Assembly: GCF_016427605.1 (NCBI RefSeq)
Contig: NZ_JAELXQ010000017.1
Location: forward strand, 1-64,000
DNA: 64,000 bases
Origin: Ochrobactrum sp. Q0168
GTDB lineage: Bacteria; Pseudomonadota; Alphaproteobacteria; Rhizobiales; Rhizobiaceae
Direction of reading: 5' to 3'
Both the position numbers and the translations under genes were made by a program. This document shows, in pieces, positions 52,372-61,271 of the stretch; position 1 is the first letter of the stretch, and every line of letters starts with the position of its first letter. The notes under the pieces were generated by a model. The model searched no databases and was not told the DNA's origin. It saw nothing but the letters and a program-made list of their open reading frames with translations.

Positions 52372-54357
52372 CTATTCTTTGCCGCCACAGCAAGAGGTAT
52401 GGGTTTTTGAGCCGTGACCACCCGGCTGCGATGCCGGGACTTTCATCGCCGGACTGGTTTTGAAAAAGTTGTTGGGTTTTAAGGTAAAGCCCGCATATTC
52501 CACAGGCATGATCGGGAAATCTTCGGGCTTGCAGACATGCGTGTGGCCGAAGCTGTGCCAGAGTACGATATCTTCATTGACGATGCTGCGCTTCTGTCTG
52601 ACATAGACCGGTAGACCGCATTCGCCCCCGTGCTGATTTGGGTAATCACCACTGGCGAAGCGTTCCTCCGGTGCATATGGCGTCACCCAGACATGTTTGG
52701 AGGCGAAACCTGCACGCTTGTAGACAGAGCTGCCGGGATCGGCGAGCAGCGTCGGCGATGGCATTACAACCAACTTGTAGCCCGGCGCGTTACCAACGTC
52801 GTTGGACTTGTTGGGATTGATGACCTTCCAGTACCGGCCTGTCGATCCGTCGGCTTCACGCGCGGCATCGGCTTCATTCTCCAGCACGGTCGAGCTGACC
52901 TTGAAAACGTTGCCATGTGGATTTTCCGGCCCCATTGGCACCCGGATATAGTCGTGTTCGGTAACGCTGTTGCCGTTACCGTCGACGGTCATATGCAGGC
53001 GGGCGTTGAAGAAATGCTGGTGCGAGGGGCCACCGAGCGAAGGAACGATCATGCCGCCCCACTGGTATCGTTCACCATCCGGCAATGCCGCTGTCTGGAC
53101 GATACCGGTCAGCTTGGCGTCGAGCTGTATAGTCCCGTCTTGATAGAGATACCAGTAGAAGCCGTAGTCATAATTACCAACGGTGGCGAAGAAACTGATC
53201 ACGAGCCGACGAGAGCGGCGCGTCTCACTAATGTTGGAACGAAATTCATTGTGTTTCCACAGAATTCCGAAATCCTCCTCGTGCATGCATATCGCATTTT
53301 TCATCAAGAAGGGCTGACCGAAATCGTCCGCTGCGGGCACGTTGAAATAGTGAATGTGGCCAAGACAGTCGCAACCGAGTTCCAGCTGGTTGGCAAGCTT
53401 GCCAAGGCCGAATTCGCCAGCGTCGAAAGCGCATTTTGCAAAATGCTGTGGCGAAGGGTCGGCGTAGGGTACGGCCATTTCAGTGATGCTCGCGCGATAA
53501 ATCAGCGGTCGGTCGACATCGCCATCACGGAAGGTAAGCTGATGAAGCACCAGCCCCTCACGGGGCGTGAACCCGACGCGAAATTTCCAATCCTGCCACG
53601 TCACTTTCCATCCATCGACAGCAAAGCTTGGGCCGTCTGGCTGAATGATTTCTAGCGGTTTGAGATCGGTACGTGCAGGAGCGAGGGAGGCGCTATCGTA
53701 GTTGTATTGTTGCTTGGGGATCGGTACGAGCCGTCCGTCATCCTCCACGGTGATAACCTTGCCTTCTATGAGGTCAACCACCGCAACGATGCCTTCAATC
53801 GGATGAGCATAAGCATTGTCCTGCTCGTAAGCGCGATAGTAGGAGACAGCGCGCAATATACGGCGGCCTTTATAGGGCTCGAAATCAAAATAACCGGGTG
53901 AGATCGGGTCTATTTGGATAAGTTCGATTTCGCCGTCCGTGAGCCCGCGGCGTTTCATGGCCGAACGCCATTCCGGCGCCGCTTTAACAATATCGGCGGC
54001 CCGGAAGAAATCCTCGACGATGATCGGCGGTTGGCCGTGCTCATGATCGGTTTTGAGATCTTTCCACGACACGAGCTGTTCTGTGCGCAAGTCCACCAAC
54101 GCCTCACCAGCGTGGCCTGTGGCGATATCGAGCACAAGGACAAAAGCGATACGTGAAAAGTCATCGCCCCCGGTGAAAGTTTCGACTTCAGACTTTGGCG
54201 GTTCACGTAGCTCTACGAAGGGAAAGCGTGGTAGCTGACCAAGATCGCGTGCCGCGTGCAGAATCTTGCATGCGGCATCGATCTCGGTGATCGACAGAGG
54301 GTCAAGCGGGTGAGTTGCTTTGACGGCGGAAGGCGAGGGATCGTGTTCTTTAAGCAT
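52372..54357 (-). CDS. Copper/topaquinone primary-amine oxidase
   Basis: About 661 residues (start MLKEHDP at 54357; an upstream ATG at 54396 is possible, and neither has a clear ribosome site). It oxidises primary amines to aldehyde, ammonia and H2O2. The cofactor precursor Tyr is in VGNYDYGF (about Tyr396), copper ligands are the HQH of GPSHQHFFNARLH (about 446/448) and a His in FGHTHVCKPED (about 607), and the base Asp is in AFDAGEFGLG (about 312). The family's ELGCDCLG segment is present. Length and motifs fit tyramine/phenylethylamine oxidases. No signal peptide is seen, unlike periplasmic TynA. The C-terminus is an unusual His/Cys tail, THTSCCGGKE. Confidence 0.92.
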   Translation of the reverse strand: MLKEHDPSPSAVKATHPLDPLSITEIDAACKILHAARDLGQLPRFPFVELREPPKSEVETFTGGDDFSRIAFVLVLDIATGHAGEALVDLRTEQLVSWKDLKTDHEHGQPPIIVEDFFRAADIVKAAPEWRSAMKRRGLTDGEIELIQIDPISPGYFDFEPYKGRRILRAVSYYRAYEQDNAYAHPIEGIVAVVDLIEGKVITVEDDGRLVPIPKQQYNYDSASLAPARTDLKPLEIIQPDGPSFAVDGWKVTWQDWKFRVGFTPREGLVLHQLTFRDGDVDRPLIYRASITEMAVPYADPSPQHFAKCAFDAGEFGLGKLANQLELGCDCLGHIHYFNVPAADDFGQPFLMKNAICMHEEDFGILWKHNEFRSNISETRRSRRLVISFFATVGNYDYGFYWYLYQDGTIQLDAKLTGIVQTAALPDGERYQWGGMIVPSLGGPSHQHFFNARLHMTVDGNGNSVTEHDYIRVPMGPENPHGNVFKVSSTVLENEADAAREADGSTGRYWKVINPNKSNDVGNAPGYKLVVMPSPTLLADPGSSVYKRAGFASKHVWVTPYAPEERFASGDYPNQHGGECGLPVYVRQKRSIVNEDIVLWHSFGHTHVCKPEDFPIMPVEYAGFTLKPNNFFKTSPAMKVPASQPGGHGSKTHTSCCGGKE

Positions 54358-54487
54358 GATGGCACTCTGCTGGTCTTCGATCAGCAAATGTCTCATGTTC
54401 AAGCGACACCGGGGATGATGGAAGTGGCCAAATATTTTGCAATTTAGGCCACGAAAGCTTGTGTTACAGGCAGGAGGAAGATGAATT

Positions 54488-55567
54488 TCAATAGGCCGAA
54501 ATTTTCCGAGCTGTTACAAGCTGTCCTTTTGTGATGTAGTCGCGTGGCGACAGACCGGTCCATATCTTGAAAGCGCGGGAAAACACCGCTACGTCGGAGT
54601 AGCCCAGATAGGCCGCAAGTTCAGATATCTGCAATCGGCCATTGGCCAAGAGATTTTCCGCCTTCAGTAACCGCTGGGACTGAAGGATTTCTCTGAATGA
54701 GGTGCCTTCCTCGTCCAGTTTCCGTCGCAGGCTTCGGGGTGAAAGACTTAATTCCTTGGCGATAATATCGAGATCGACGGAAGCTCGGCCCAGCCGTTTG
54801 ACCACGCAGTTCGTCACCACCTCGCTAAGCGTCCGACCGTCTTCTGGCGTTTCAAACATCAGGTCGTGAAGATGGCGTTCTACGACTGCCATTGCTTTAG
54901 TCTCGGCCATTCCACCTAATCGTAGCGGGCGGTCGAGGTCCTCGTTGGCGATGATCATACAATTGAAGCGGGCCCTGCCGCCGACGGGAGAACCGAAGAA
55001 ATCGCGCAGGCGCGTGCCCCGCGTGTCCATCGCGTGTTCGAATTCAATCTTTTGCGGGACCCAACGAGGCAGCCCGAGTTGACGAATGAGCGCGGCAATG
55101 GCGCCGAGCGTAAATTCGGCATCCTGATGTCGGGGCCAGATAGATGGGTCCTCAATGGCATAAGCATAGCTCGTCGTATCGGCTTCTCGCGTGATCAGCA
55201 GGCTTGTCCTGGTCTGCCAGGCTGTTTGGAAACGAGCAAAGATATCAAGCGCCGACCGTACGCTTTGTGCGTTGCTCATAAGCGCATAGAACGGCCCCAG
55301 TTGTTGCAGTCGAAAGCTTGAGCCGAGTTCGAGCCCGAAATAGGGATTGCCGGTATGGGTCGCTGCATCTTCCATCAGTTCGATATAAAGACGCAACGAA
55401 ACGCGGCTATATGGCGACCGCAAGTCGGCTTTTGAAAAACCATGGCGCGAAAGGATATCGTCGAGCGGTGCACGCAGGCGTGCGAGTTCATTGACGATAG
55501 GCTCGAGGAAAAGAGCTCGGATGGTCGCCTGCCTGTTATCGGCAGCGTAAGCCAGCTGATCCAGCAT
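54488..55567 (-). CDS. AraC-family transcriptional regulator
   Basis: A 359-residue regulator. Residues about 20-210 are the arabinose-binding-domain-like (PF12625) sensor seen in OruR/ArgR-type AraC proteins. Residues about 255-350 hold the paired helix-turn-helix: IAKELSLSPRSLRRKLDEEG and ISELAAYLGYSDVAVFSRAF followed by WTGLSPRDY. It lies directly upstream of the copper amine oxidase on the same strand, about 85-130 nt away, so it is probably its activator. It is divergent from the sugar-binding-protein gene. Confidence 0.92.
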   Translation of the reverse strand: MLDQLAYAADNRQATIRALFLEPIVNELARLRAPLDDILSRHGFSKADLRSPYSRVSLRLYIELMEDAATHTGNPYFGLELGSSFRLQQLGPFYALMSNAQSVRSALDIFARFQTAWQTRTSLLITREADTTSYAYAIEDPSIWPRHQDAEFTLGAIAALIRQLGLPRWVPQKIEFEHAMDTRGTRLRDFFGSPVGGRARFNCMIIANEDLDRPLRLGGMAETKAMAVVERHLHDLMFETPEDGRTLSEVVTNCVVKRLGRASVDLDIIAKELSLSPRSLRRKLDEEGTSFREILQSQRLLKAENLLANGRLQISELAAYLGYSDVAVFSRAFKIWTGLSPRDYITKGQLVTARKISAY

Positions 55568-55868
55568 GTCGGCCTCGGTGGTCCGGATGTCCCATTTGTC
55601 GGGCGATGCCCAGCGATATGCTTACCCCGTATCTTCGTACGTTTCAGGTTCGCACTCGCTCATTATCCACGCTCTTTGGTCTTGATCAAGACCACTGCGT
55701 TCAATTCCCGATGCATATTTCAAAGCAATCGCGTCATAGCGGTTTGTTATCAATAGGCTCTACCTATTCTATTGGATGCCCAGGGGAATTTCAGTTTTGC
55801 ATGTGATCAGGCGAGATGCGGGCTTTGCACAAAGCGATGCTTCGACCAAACATAAGAAAGGGGAGTTC
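55568..55868. promoter_or_regulatory. Divergent control region, AraC gene / sugar-binding protein
   Basis: About 300 nt without a supported gene. TTTGTTATCAAT (55743-55754) matches 11 of 12 bases of the ATTG-N4-CAAT dyad found at 45.07 and 63.07 kb. Overlapping it are nested inverted repeats: CAATAG (55751-55756) with CTATTG (55769-55774), and inside them ATAGG-ctcta-CCTAT (55753-55767). AAGGGGAG (near 55858-55865) is the ribosome site for the binding protein. Confidence 0.45.
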
Positions 55869-56852
55869 ATGACCATGAAAAAACTAAGGATCGCCTTCAC
55901 CGCAATTATGCTGGCGTCCGTCGCCAGCGCGCAGGCACAGAATCTGGTTGGCTATGTTTCGCCGATCACGGCACAGCCGGGCCAGCAGATGATCAATGCT
56001 GCAATTGAGGAAGCTGCGAAGGAAAAAGGTTGGACCTATCGTGTACTCGATGCAGGTCTCTCCGCCGACCGCCAGGTCTCGCATGTCGATACGCTTCTCA
56101 CGATGGGTGCCAAAGCAATCGGCTCATGGTCGCTCGACGCGAATGCGGTTGCGGGAGCCTATGACCGCGCCAAATCGCAGGGGGTGCCGGTGATCGGCCT
56201 GAACTCCGTTGGTGAAGGTGTCGCCAACACTGTCTGGTGGCAGACCAATGTCTGCAAGGCTGGCGGCGCTTATGACCAGCAGGCCGCCTGGATCGCCAAG
56301 CGCAAACCCGGTGCCAAGGTCGTGGTGTTCGGGGGGCCGCCGGTTGAAGCCATCGTCAACAACGTCAAATGCTTCACCGCCGCCGCCAAAGCAGCTGGCC
56401 TTGATGTCATAGACCAGGTGGACAACACCAAGGATTCAACAGCAAATGCCGCGAGCCTTGCTTCCGACGAGCTGCTACGTTTTCCGGATACCGACGTTTT
56501 CTGGGCTTACAACGATGCAAGTGCGCTCGGTATTTCCGCTTCTGCACTGGCAAGTGGCAAGTCGATTTATGATGGCAAGGACGAAGACGGTATCATGGTG
56601 TTCGGTATCAATGGCGACCCGGATGCTATCACTGCCATTAAGGAAGGCCGCCTGACCGGAACCTGGGACCCGGACTCCTACGCGACCGGTTTTGCCGTTG
56701 CCGTCGCCATGGAGCGCGCTATGGCTGATGCAAGTGCGCCGCAAAAGGAAATCATCGTGGCGGCAAAGCTGTTCACTTATGAGAACATAGACAGTTGGAA
56801 GAACGGTCCCGAGCGCGGCTATTCGCTGACCAGTTTTCCAATCGCCGAGTAA
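55869..56852 (+). CDS. Sugar-type ABC substrate-binding protein (RbsB-like)
   Basis: A 327-residue periplasmic type I binding protein. The start at 55869 (MTMKKLRIAF) has GGGGAG close upstream and gives a signal peptide ending SVASAQA-QNLV. The mature protein opens with NLVGYVSPITAQPGQQMINA, and has the two-lobe pattern with SQGVPVIGLNSVG, and DVFWAYNDASALGISASALA near the ligand site. It belongs to the ribose/xylose/inositol-type binding proteins. The matching permease and ATPase lie just downstream but on the opposite strand, so expression of the receptor is separate. Substrate not determined. Confidence 0.87.
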   Translation: MTMKKLRIAFTAIMLASVASAQAQNLVGYVSPITAQPGQQMINAAIEEAAKEKGWTYRVLDAGLSADRQVSHVDTLLTMGAKAIGSWSLDANAVAGAYDRAKSQGVPVIGLNSVGEGVANTVWWQTNVCKAGGAYDQQAAWIAKRKPGAKVVVFGGPPVEAIVNNVKCFTAAAKAAGLDVIDQVDNTKDSTANAASLASDELLRFPDTDVFWAYNDASALGISASALASGKSIYDGKDEDGIMVFGINGDPDAITAIKEGRLTGTWDPDSYATGFAVAVAMERAMADASAPQKEIIVAAKLFTYENIDSWKNGPERGYSLTSFPIAE

Positions 56853-56867
56853 ATAACGTTTTGTGAT

Positions 56868-56905
56868 CGGTCAGGTCGCGGAGTTTGACTAACCGCACCT
56901 GACCG
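56868..56905. terminator. Hairpin between convergent sugar-transport genes
   Basis: CGGTCAGGTCGCGG (56868-56881) pairs with CCGCACCTGACCG (56893-56905) with one bulged base. No long T-run follows on either side; it probably serves both directions. Confidence 0.55.
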
Positions 56906-56966
56906 CATCGAACATTCTATAGAATACACCGTTTAACGTTTAGCAGCCCGGGCTGTTCCAACGCCC

Positions 56967-57998
56967 TCACTCGATCGTCGATTGACGTCGGCGACGGAGT
57001 ATCTCCCGCAAACCACCAAGCCAGACCGCTAGTATGAGAATGGCGCCGCTTACCATGCCCTGCCAGAAGGACGAGACGCCACTCAGTGTCAGGCCGTTCT
57101 GTACCACGCCGAGGAACAGAACGCCTACCATTGTGCCGAATACGCCGCCTTCTCCACCGGTGAATGCTGTTCCCCCAATCAGAACGGCGGCAAGCACAGT
57201 CATCAACAGTGTCGGGTCGACTTCTGCCGCTGCCGATGTCAGCCGTCCAACCTGAACGATACTTCCCAAGCCAGCCATCAAACCTGCAATGATGAAGACG
57301 ATCAGCACAACGCGCTTGACGTTAATTCCGTTCAGGCGTGCAGCTTCGGCATTCGCTCCGATTGCATAAAGTGCACGACCGAAAGCTGTAAACTTGAGAA
57401 TACCGCCAGCGATCAATAGCAGTGCTAAATCAAAAATAAGGATGATCGGGAACGGACCAATGCTGCCATTGACGAAGGTGTTGAGTGGCTTAAATCCGGC
57501 GCTGGAAAATACACTCACGCTCGTGCCTTCATTGATGATCAGAGCAAAGCTCTGAAACATCGAAAGCGTGCCAAGGGTGACAACGAAGAAGGATATCTTG
57601 AAATAGGCAACAAGCATGCCGTTAATCGCGCCAAGCAGTGCGCCAAAAGCCAACGCCATCAGGATCGCAATAGGAGCTGAAGTGCCTGCGAGAAGTAGCA
57701 GGCCGAAGATCATTGCGGTCGCGGCTGCTGCACTTGCAACAGACAAATCAACGCTGCCCGATATAACGACGTAAGTTGCACCCAGCGCCAGCACGAAGAT
57801 GACGCTGTTGGATTTAACTATGTTCATCAGGTTGGGCCAGGTGAGGAACACTGGCTGCGTGAGTGTCATTAAAATACTGACGATGACAAGGGCGACCAAT
57901 GCGCCGGCATATCTGTTTTGAAAAATACGGACGATCAGGGATGGCGCGGGCGTAAAGCGTGCGGTCGCAGTCTGCTTTTCCAGTTGGGTGAGTGTCAT
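56967..57998 (-). CDS. Sugar-type ABC permease (RbsC-like)
   Basis: A 343-residue inner-membrane permease of the BPD_transp_2 family with about eight to ten membrane segments. Recognisable parts are GATYVVISGSVDLSVASAAA, the substrate-path region with the family's GxxDLSVG-like motif, and ALYAIGANAEAARLNGINVK, the coupling loop for the ATPase (about 215-234). AVLIGGTAFTGGEGGVFGTM near the C-terminus is also typical. The start overlaps the ATPase stop by four bases. Confidence 0.9.
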   Translation of the reverse strand: MTLTQLEKQTATARFTPAPSLIVRIFQNRYAGALVALVIVSILMTLTQPVFLTWPNLMNIVKSNSVIFVLALGATYVVISGSVDLSVASAAAATAMIFGLLLLAGTSAPIAILMALAFGALLGAINGMLVAYFKISFFVVTLGTLSMFQSFALIINEGTSVSVFSSAGFKPLNTFVNGSIGPFPIILIFDLALLLIAGGILKFTAFGRALYAIGANAEAARLNGINVKRVVLIVFIIAGLMAGLGSIVQVGRLTSAAAEVDPTLLMTVLAAVLIGGTAFTGGEGGVFGTMVGVLFLGVVQNGLTLSGVSSFWQGMVSGAILILAVWLGGLREILRRRRQSTIE

Positions 57999-59530
57999 TG
58001 GGGTGCTCCGGATAGTTGGGTCGGATATTCATATCTGGCGACACCCGCAACGGCGACATGCGCGATGGCCTGTTCGGTGGCTTCGTCACGGTCGAATTCC
58101 TGTTGCAGCTCGCCTTCGAAAAAGACGGCAATCCGGTCACAAATTCCGAGAAGTTCCGGTAGTTCAGATGAAATCACGATCACCGCTGCACCGGCTTCGG
58201 CTGCGTCTTGCAACATCCGATAAATCTCGCTTTTTGCGCCGACATCTATGCCCCGCGTGGGCTCGCTCAGCACGAGCACATCCGGTTTGCGAACGAAGGT
58301 GCGGCCGAGTATCACCTTCTGCTGATTGCCACCGGAAAGGGTAGATATCGCAGTGGCGGACGACGAAGTGGCCACACGGTATTTCCTGATCGCATCGCCA
58401 ACATCTTTGCGCTCCCTGCGGCTATTAAGCAAACCAAACGGACAGAGCCTATCCATCCAGGCAAGGGAGAAATTTTCGAGCACACTGCGTACAAGAAGGA
58501 GCGCAGATGCTTTACGGTCATCCGGTACATAACCAATACCGGCGGCGATGGCCTTGCGTGGATCACCCAACCGAACGTTGTGTCCCGCGACCCTGACGGT
58601 GCCAGCGCTGGCAATTGCGCCACCAAGGGCCATGCCAAATTCGGATTTGCCCGATCCCACAAGGCCAGCGATGCCCATGATCTCGCCACGGTTGACCGCA
58701 AGCGACGTTTGCTTCAGGACACCTTTGGGCGTATGCAGGTTGTCGATTTGGAGAACGGTTTCGCCGGTATCTATCATGCGTTTGCCATAGAAATCCTTGA
58801 TCTCTCGACCAACCATCAATCGGACAAGGTCGGTTTCGCGCGTATCGGGAAGCGGAACCGTTGCCACGAGTGTGCCGTCGCGCAACACGGTTGCGACAGA
58901 AGACACTGCGTAAATTTCTGGCATGCGGTGTGTTATCATCAAGATAGCCATACCGGCATCCCGCTCTTGCCGCACGAGATTGAGCAGACGTTCCGTGGCG
59001 GCTTCCGATAGCGAGCTGGTCGCCTCGTCAAGAATGAGCAACCGGGCATTGGAGGACAGGGCGCGGGCAATCTCGATCTCCTGACGAAGCTCGACACTCA
59101 GTTCAGAAACGATCGCACGCGGTGAGACATGAACGCCGAGGCGCGCGAGAGCAGCAAGCGCATCTGTTTCCAACTGGGGCCAGTCGATGAAGCCCAAACG
59201 AGTTCGTGGTAGTCTGCCGAGAAAGATATTTTCGGCGACCGTGAGGGTTTGTGCGAGGGTCAGCTCCTGGCTGATCATCACAATGCCCTTGCGCAATGCC
59301 TGAACCGGGCTCTCGATCCGGCACTCCTCGCCAGCAACGATGATCTTGCCTTCATCAGGTTGAATAAGGCCGGCGATCACTTTGGAAAGTGTCGACTTAC
59401 CGGAGCCATTTTCGCCGGTCAGGGCATGAACTTCGCCAGCTCGAACTGTCAGATCGACTTTGCTGAGTGCGCGAACTCCCGGGAACGTCTTGGATATTCC
59501 CTCGAGCCGGACGATCACATTGCCATCCAT
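57995..59530 (-). CDS. Sugar-type ABC ATPase (RbsA-like, two NBDs)
   Basis: A 511-residue double ATPase. NBD1 has Walker A TGENGSGKST, signature LSVELRQEIEIARAL and Walker B LLILDEATSSL. NBD2 has Walker A GLVGSGKSE, signature LSGGNQQKVILGRTF, and Walker B reading VLVLSEPTRGIDVG, where the Mg-binding Asp is Ser but the following Glu is kept. Asymmetric NBDs are normal for RbsA-type proteins, yet the usual form here is DEPTRGID. The gene lies 40 nt after the second GMC oxidoreductase, suggesting cotranscription of uptake and oxidation. Confidence 0.9.
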   Translation of the reverse strand: MDGNVIVRLEGISKTFPGVRALSKVDLTVRAGEVHALTGENGSGKSTLSKVIAGLIQPDEGKIIVAGEECRIESPVQALRKGIVMISQELTLAQTLTVAENIFLGRLPRTRLGFIDWPQLETDALAALARLGVHVSPRAIVSELSVELRQEIEIARALSSNARLLILDEATSSLSEAATERLLNLVRQERDAGMAILMITHRMPEIYAVSSVATVLRDGTLVATVPLPDTRETDLVRLMVGREIKDFYGKRMIDTGETVLQIDNLHTPKGVLKQTSLAVNRGEIMGIAGLVGSGKSEFGMALGGAIASAGTVRVAGHNVRLGDPRKAIAAGIGYVPDDRKASALLLVRSVLENFSLAWMDRLCPFGLLNSRRERKDVGDAIRKYRVATSSSATAISTLSGGNQQKVILGRTFVRKPDVLVLSEPTRGIDVGAKSEIYRMLQDAAEAGAAVIVISSELPELLGICDRIAVFFEGELQQEFDRDEATEQAIAHVAVAGVARYEYPTQLSGAPQ

Positions 59531-59570
59531 CCTCTTGTCCTCCGTTCGGCTGTTGGTGCAGTCAAATCCC

Positions 59571-61175
59571 TCATGCCGATTGCCTCTTGATGAGATCTGC
59601 TGCCTTTTCGCCGATCATGATCGTGGGAGCGTTTGTGTTGCCCGATATCAGAGTTGGCATGATCGAGGCGTCGACCACGCGAAGACGCTCGATACCGTTG
59701 ACTTTCAGTTCGGGGTCCACGACAGCCATCGCATCCGTGCCCATTTTGCAGGTGCCAACCTGATGTGAGACGCAGCCGCCGTTTTTAACGAGATAATCCT
59801 CAATCTCGTTGTCGGTTGCCGTCGCCGATCCCGGTAAATGTTCTTCAATGACAAAATCAGCAAGCGGTTTGCTGGCGGCCATGCGTCGCGCGAGCTTCAA
59901 ACCTTCGATCGCAATGCGCCGATCCCGTTCGTCGGAAAAATAATTGGGTGCGAGCTTTGGCTGATCAAAGGCGTCAGCGGAGCGGAGCGTGATCTCGCCG
60001 CGGCTGGCCGGTCGTACCGGGCAAAGGAAATTTGCAAAGCCGGAGAACTTGAACAGACCGTCCTCATAATATCCACCGGAGAAAGTCTGAAACAGAAACT
60101 GCAAGTCAGGCGATGCTGATTCCTGCAGCACTTTCGTAAACAATCCTGCTTGCCCGGCGGGAACCGAAAGCGGTCCCTTGCGGGTCAAAAGCCATTTTAG
60201 TCCAACCTGCGCCTGCTTGAACCGGCTCATCATGACGTCGTTCATCGTGATCGGACGATTGCACTTCCAGGTGATTTGACCGCCATAGTGATCCTGAAGG
60301 TTCTTACCGACGCCGGGGAGGTGGTGAACTGACTGAATGCCGTGCCGCGCGAGCGCTTCGGCATCGCCGACGCCCGAAACCATCAAAATTTGAGGCGACT
60401 TGATCGAGCCTGCAGCGAGAATGACCTCGCGGGCCGCCTTGACCTTGACAGACGTGCCGCGATGACGCAAGCGGACGCCACATGCCCGGCGGCCGTCAAA
60501 CAGGATATGTTCGGCTTGCGCTTCGGTTGCGACATGAAGATTGGCGCGACCCATTGCCGGTTTGAGATAGGAGGTTGCGGCGGAGGCGCGGCGACCGTTC
60601 TTTACGGTTGCCTGAAAATAACCGGCGCCTTCTTGTCGCGCGCCATTAAAATCGTCGTTCCGCGGTATGCCTTGTGAACTGGCCGATCCGATGAAAGCGT
60701 CGCAAAGGGGATTGCGCTCTGTGAGATTGGTGACGGCAAGGGGGCCGCCTGTACCGTGATATTGGTCGGAACCATTCTCCTGATCTTCTGCCTTGCGAAA
60801 ATAGGGCAGCACGTCCTCATAGGACCATCCAGGGTTCCCGAGTTGCCGCCAGTGATCATAATCCTCTGCCTGCCCCCGAATGTAGATCAGACCGTTGATG
60901 GAGGATGAGCCACCGAGTACACGACCGCGCGGCCAGTACACTTTTCGACCGCCGAGCGCAGGATTTGGTTCTGTCTCGAACTTCCAGTTGACCTTGGGAT
61001 CGACAATGGTCTTGCCGTAGCCCACTGGAATGTGAATCCAGAAGCTTGAGTCCTTTCCGCCAGCTTCCATCAGAAGCACACTTGATTTGGGATCTTCGCT
61101 TAGCCGCGCAGCTAAAACGCATCCGGCAGAGCCAGCGCCGACAATGATGTAATCAAAGATTTGTCCGTTGAGCAC
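59571..61175 (-). CDS. GMC-family FAD oxidoreductase (choline dehydrogenase-like)
   Basis: A 534-residue flavoenzyme oxidising an alcohol or sugar. The FAD motif YIIVGAGSAGCVLAARLSE is at about 9-27; GRVLGGSSSINGLIYIRGQ (about 85-103) is the GMC signature 1 region; GSIKSPQILMVSGVG is signature 2. The C-terminal catalytic His region is GCVSHQVGTCKMG and the end is GNTNAPTIMIGEKAADLI. No signal peptide, so cytoplasmic. It is a tandem paralogue of the next gene upstream and lies before the RbsA-like ATPase, suggesting oxidation of the imported polyol or sugar-like compound. Confidence 0.9.
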   Translation of the reverse strand: MLNGQIFDYIIVGAGSAGCVLAARLSEDPKSSVLLMEAGGKDSSFWIHIPVGYGKTIVDPKVNWKFETEPNPALGGRKVYWPRGRVLGGSSSINGLIYIRGQAEDYDHWRQLGNPGWSYEDVLPYFRKAEDQENGSDQYHGTGGPLAVTNLTERNPLCDAFIGSASSQGIPRNDDFNGARQEGAGYFQATVKNGRRASAATSYLKPAMGRANLHVATEAQAEHILFDGRRACGVRLRHRGTSVKVKAAREVILAAGSIKSPQILMVSGVGDAEALARHGIQSVHHLPGVGKNLQDHYGGQITWKCNRPITMNDVMMSRFKQAQVGLKWLLTRKGPLSVPAGQAGLFTKVLQESASPDLQFLFQTFSGGYYEDGLFKFSGFANFLCPVRPASRGEITLRSADAFDQPKLAPNYFSDERDRRIAIEGLKLARRMAASKPLADFVIEEHLPGSATATDNEIEDYLVKNGGCVSHQVGTCKMGTDAMAVVDPELKVNGIERLRVVDASIMPTLISGNTNAPTIMIGEKAADLIKRQSA

Positions 61176-61271
61176 GGATACTCTCCCACTAGTCCGGCCC
61201 AGTGTGTTCCCGCTTTATCCGAATTTTAATTTCGCGCTCGGAACCGGATGGATATAAGATATGTGATCAGG

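Noticed and set aside
52630..53655. Plus-strand open frame of 341 codons opposite the copper amine oxidase
   Set aside because: The minus strand has all catalytic motifs of the oxidase; the plus frame resembles nothing.
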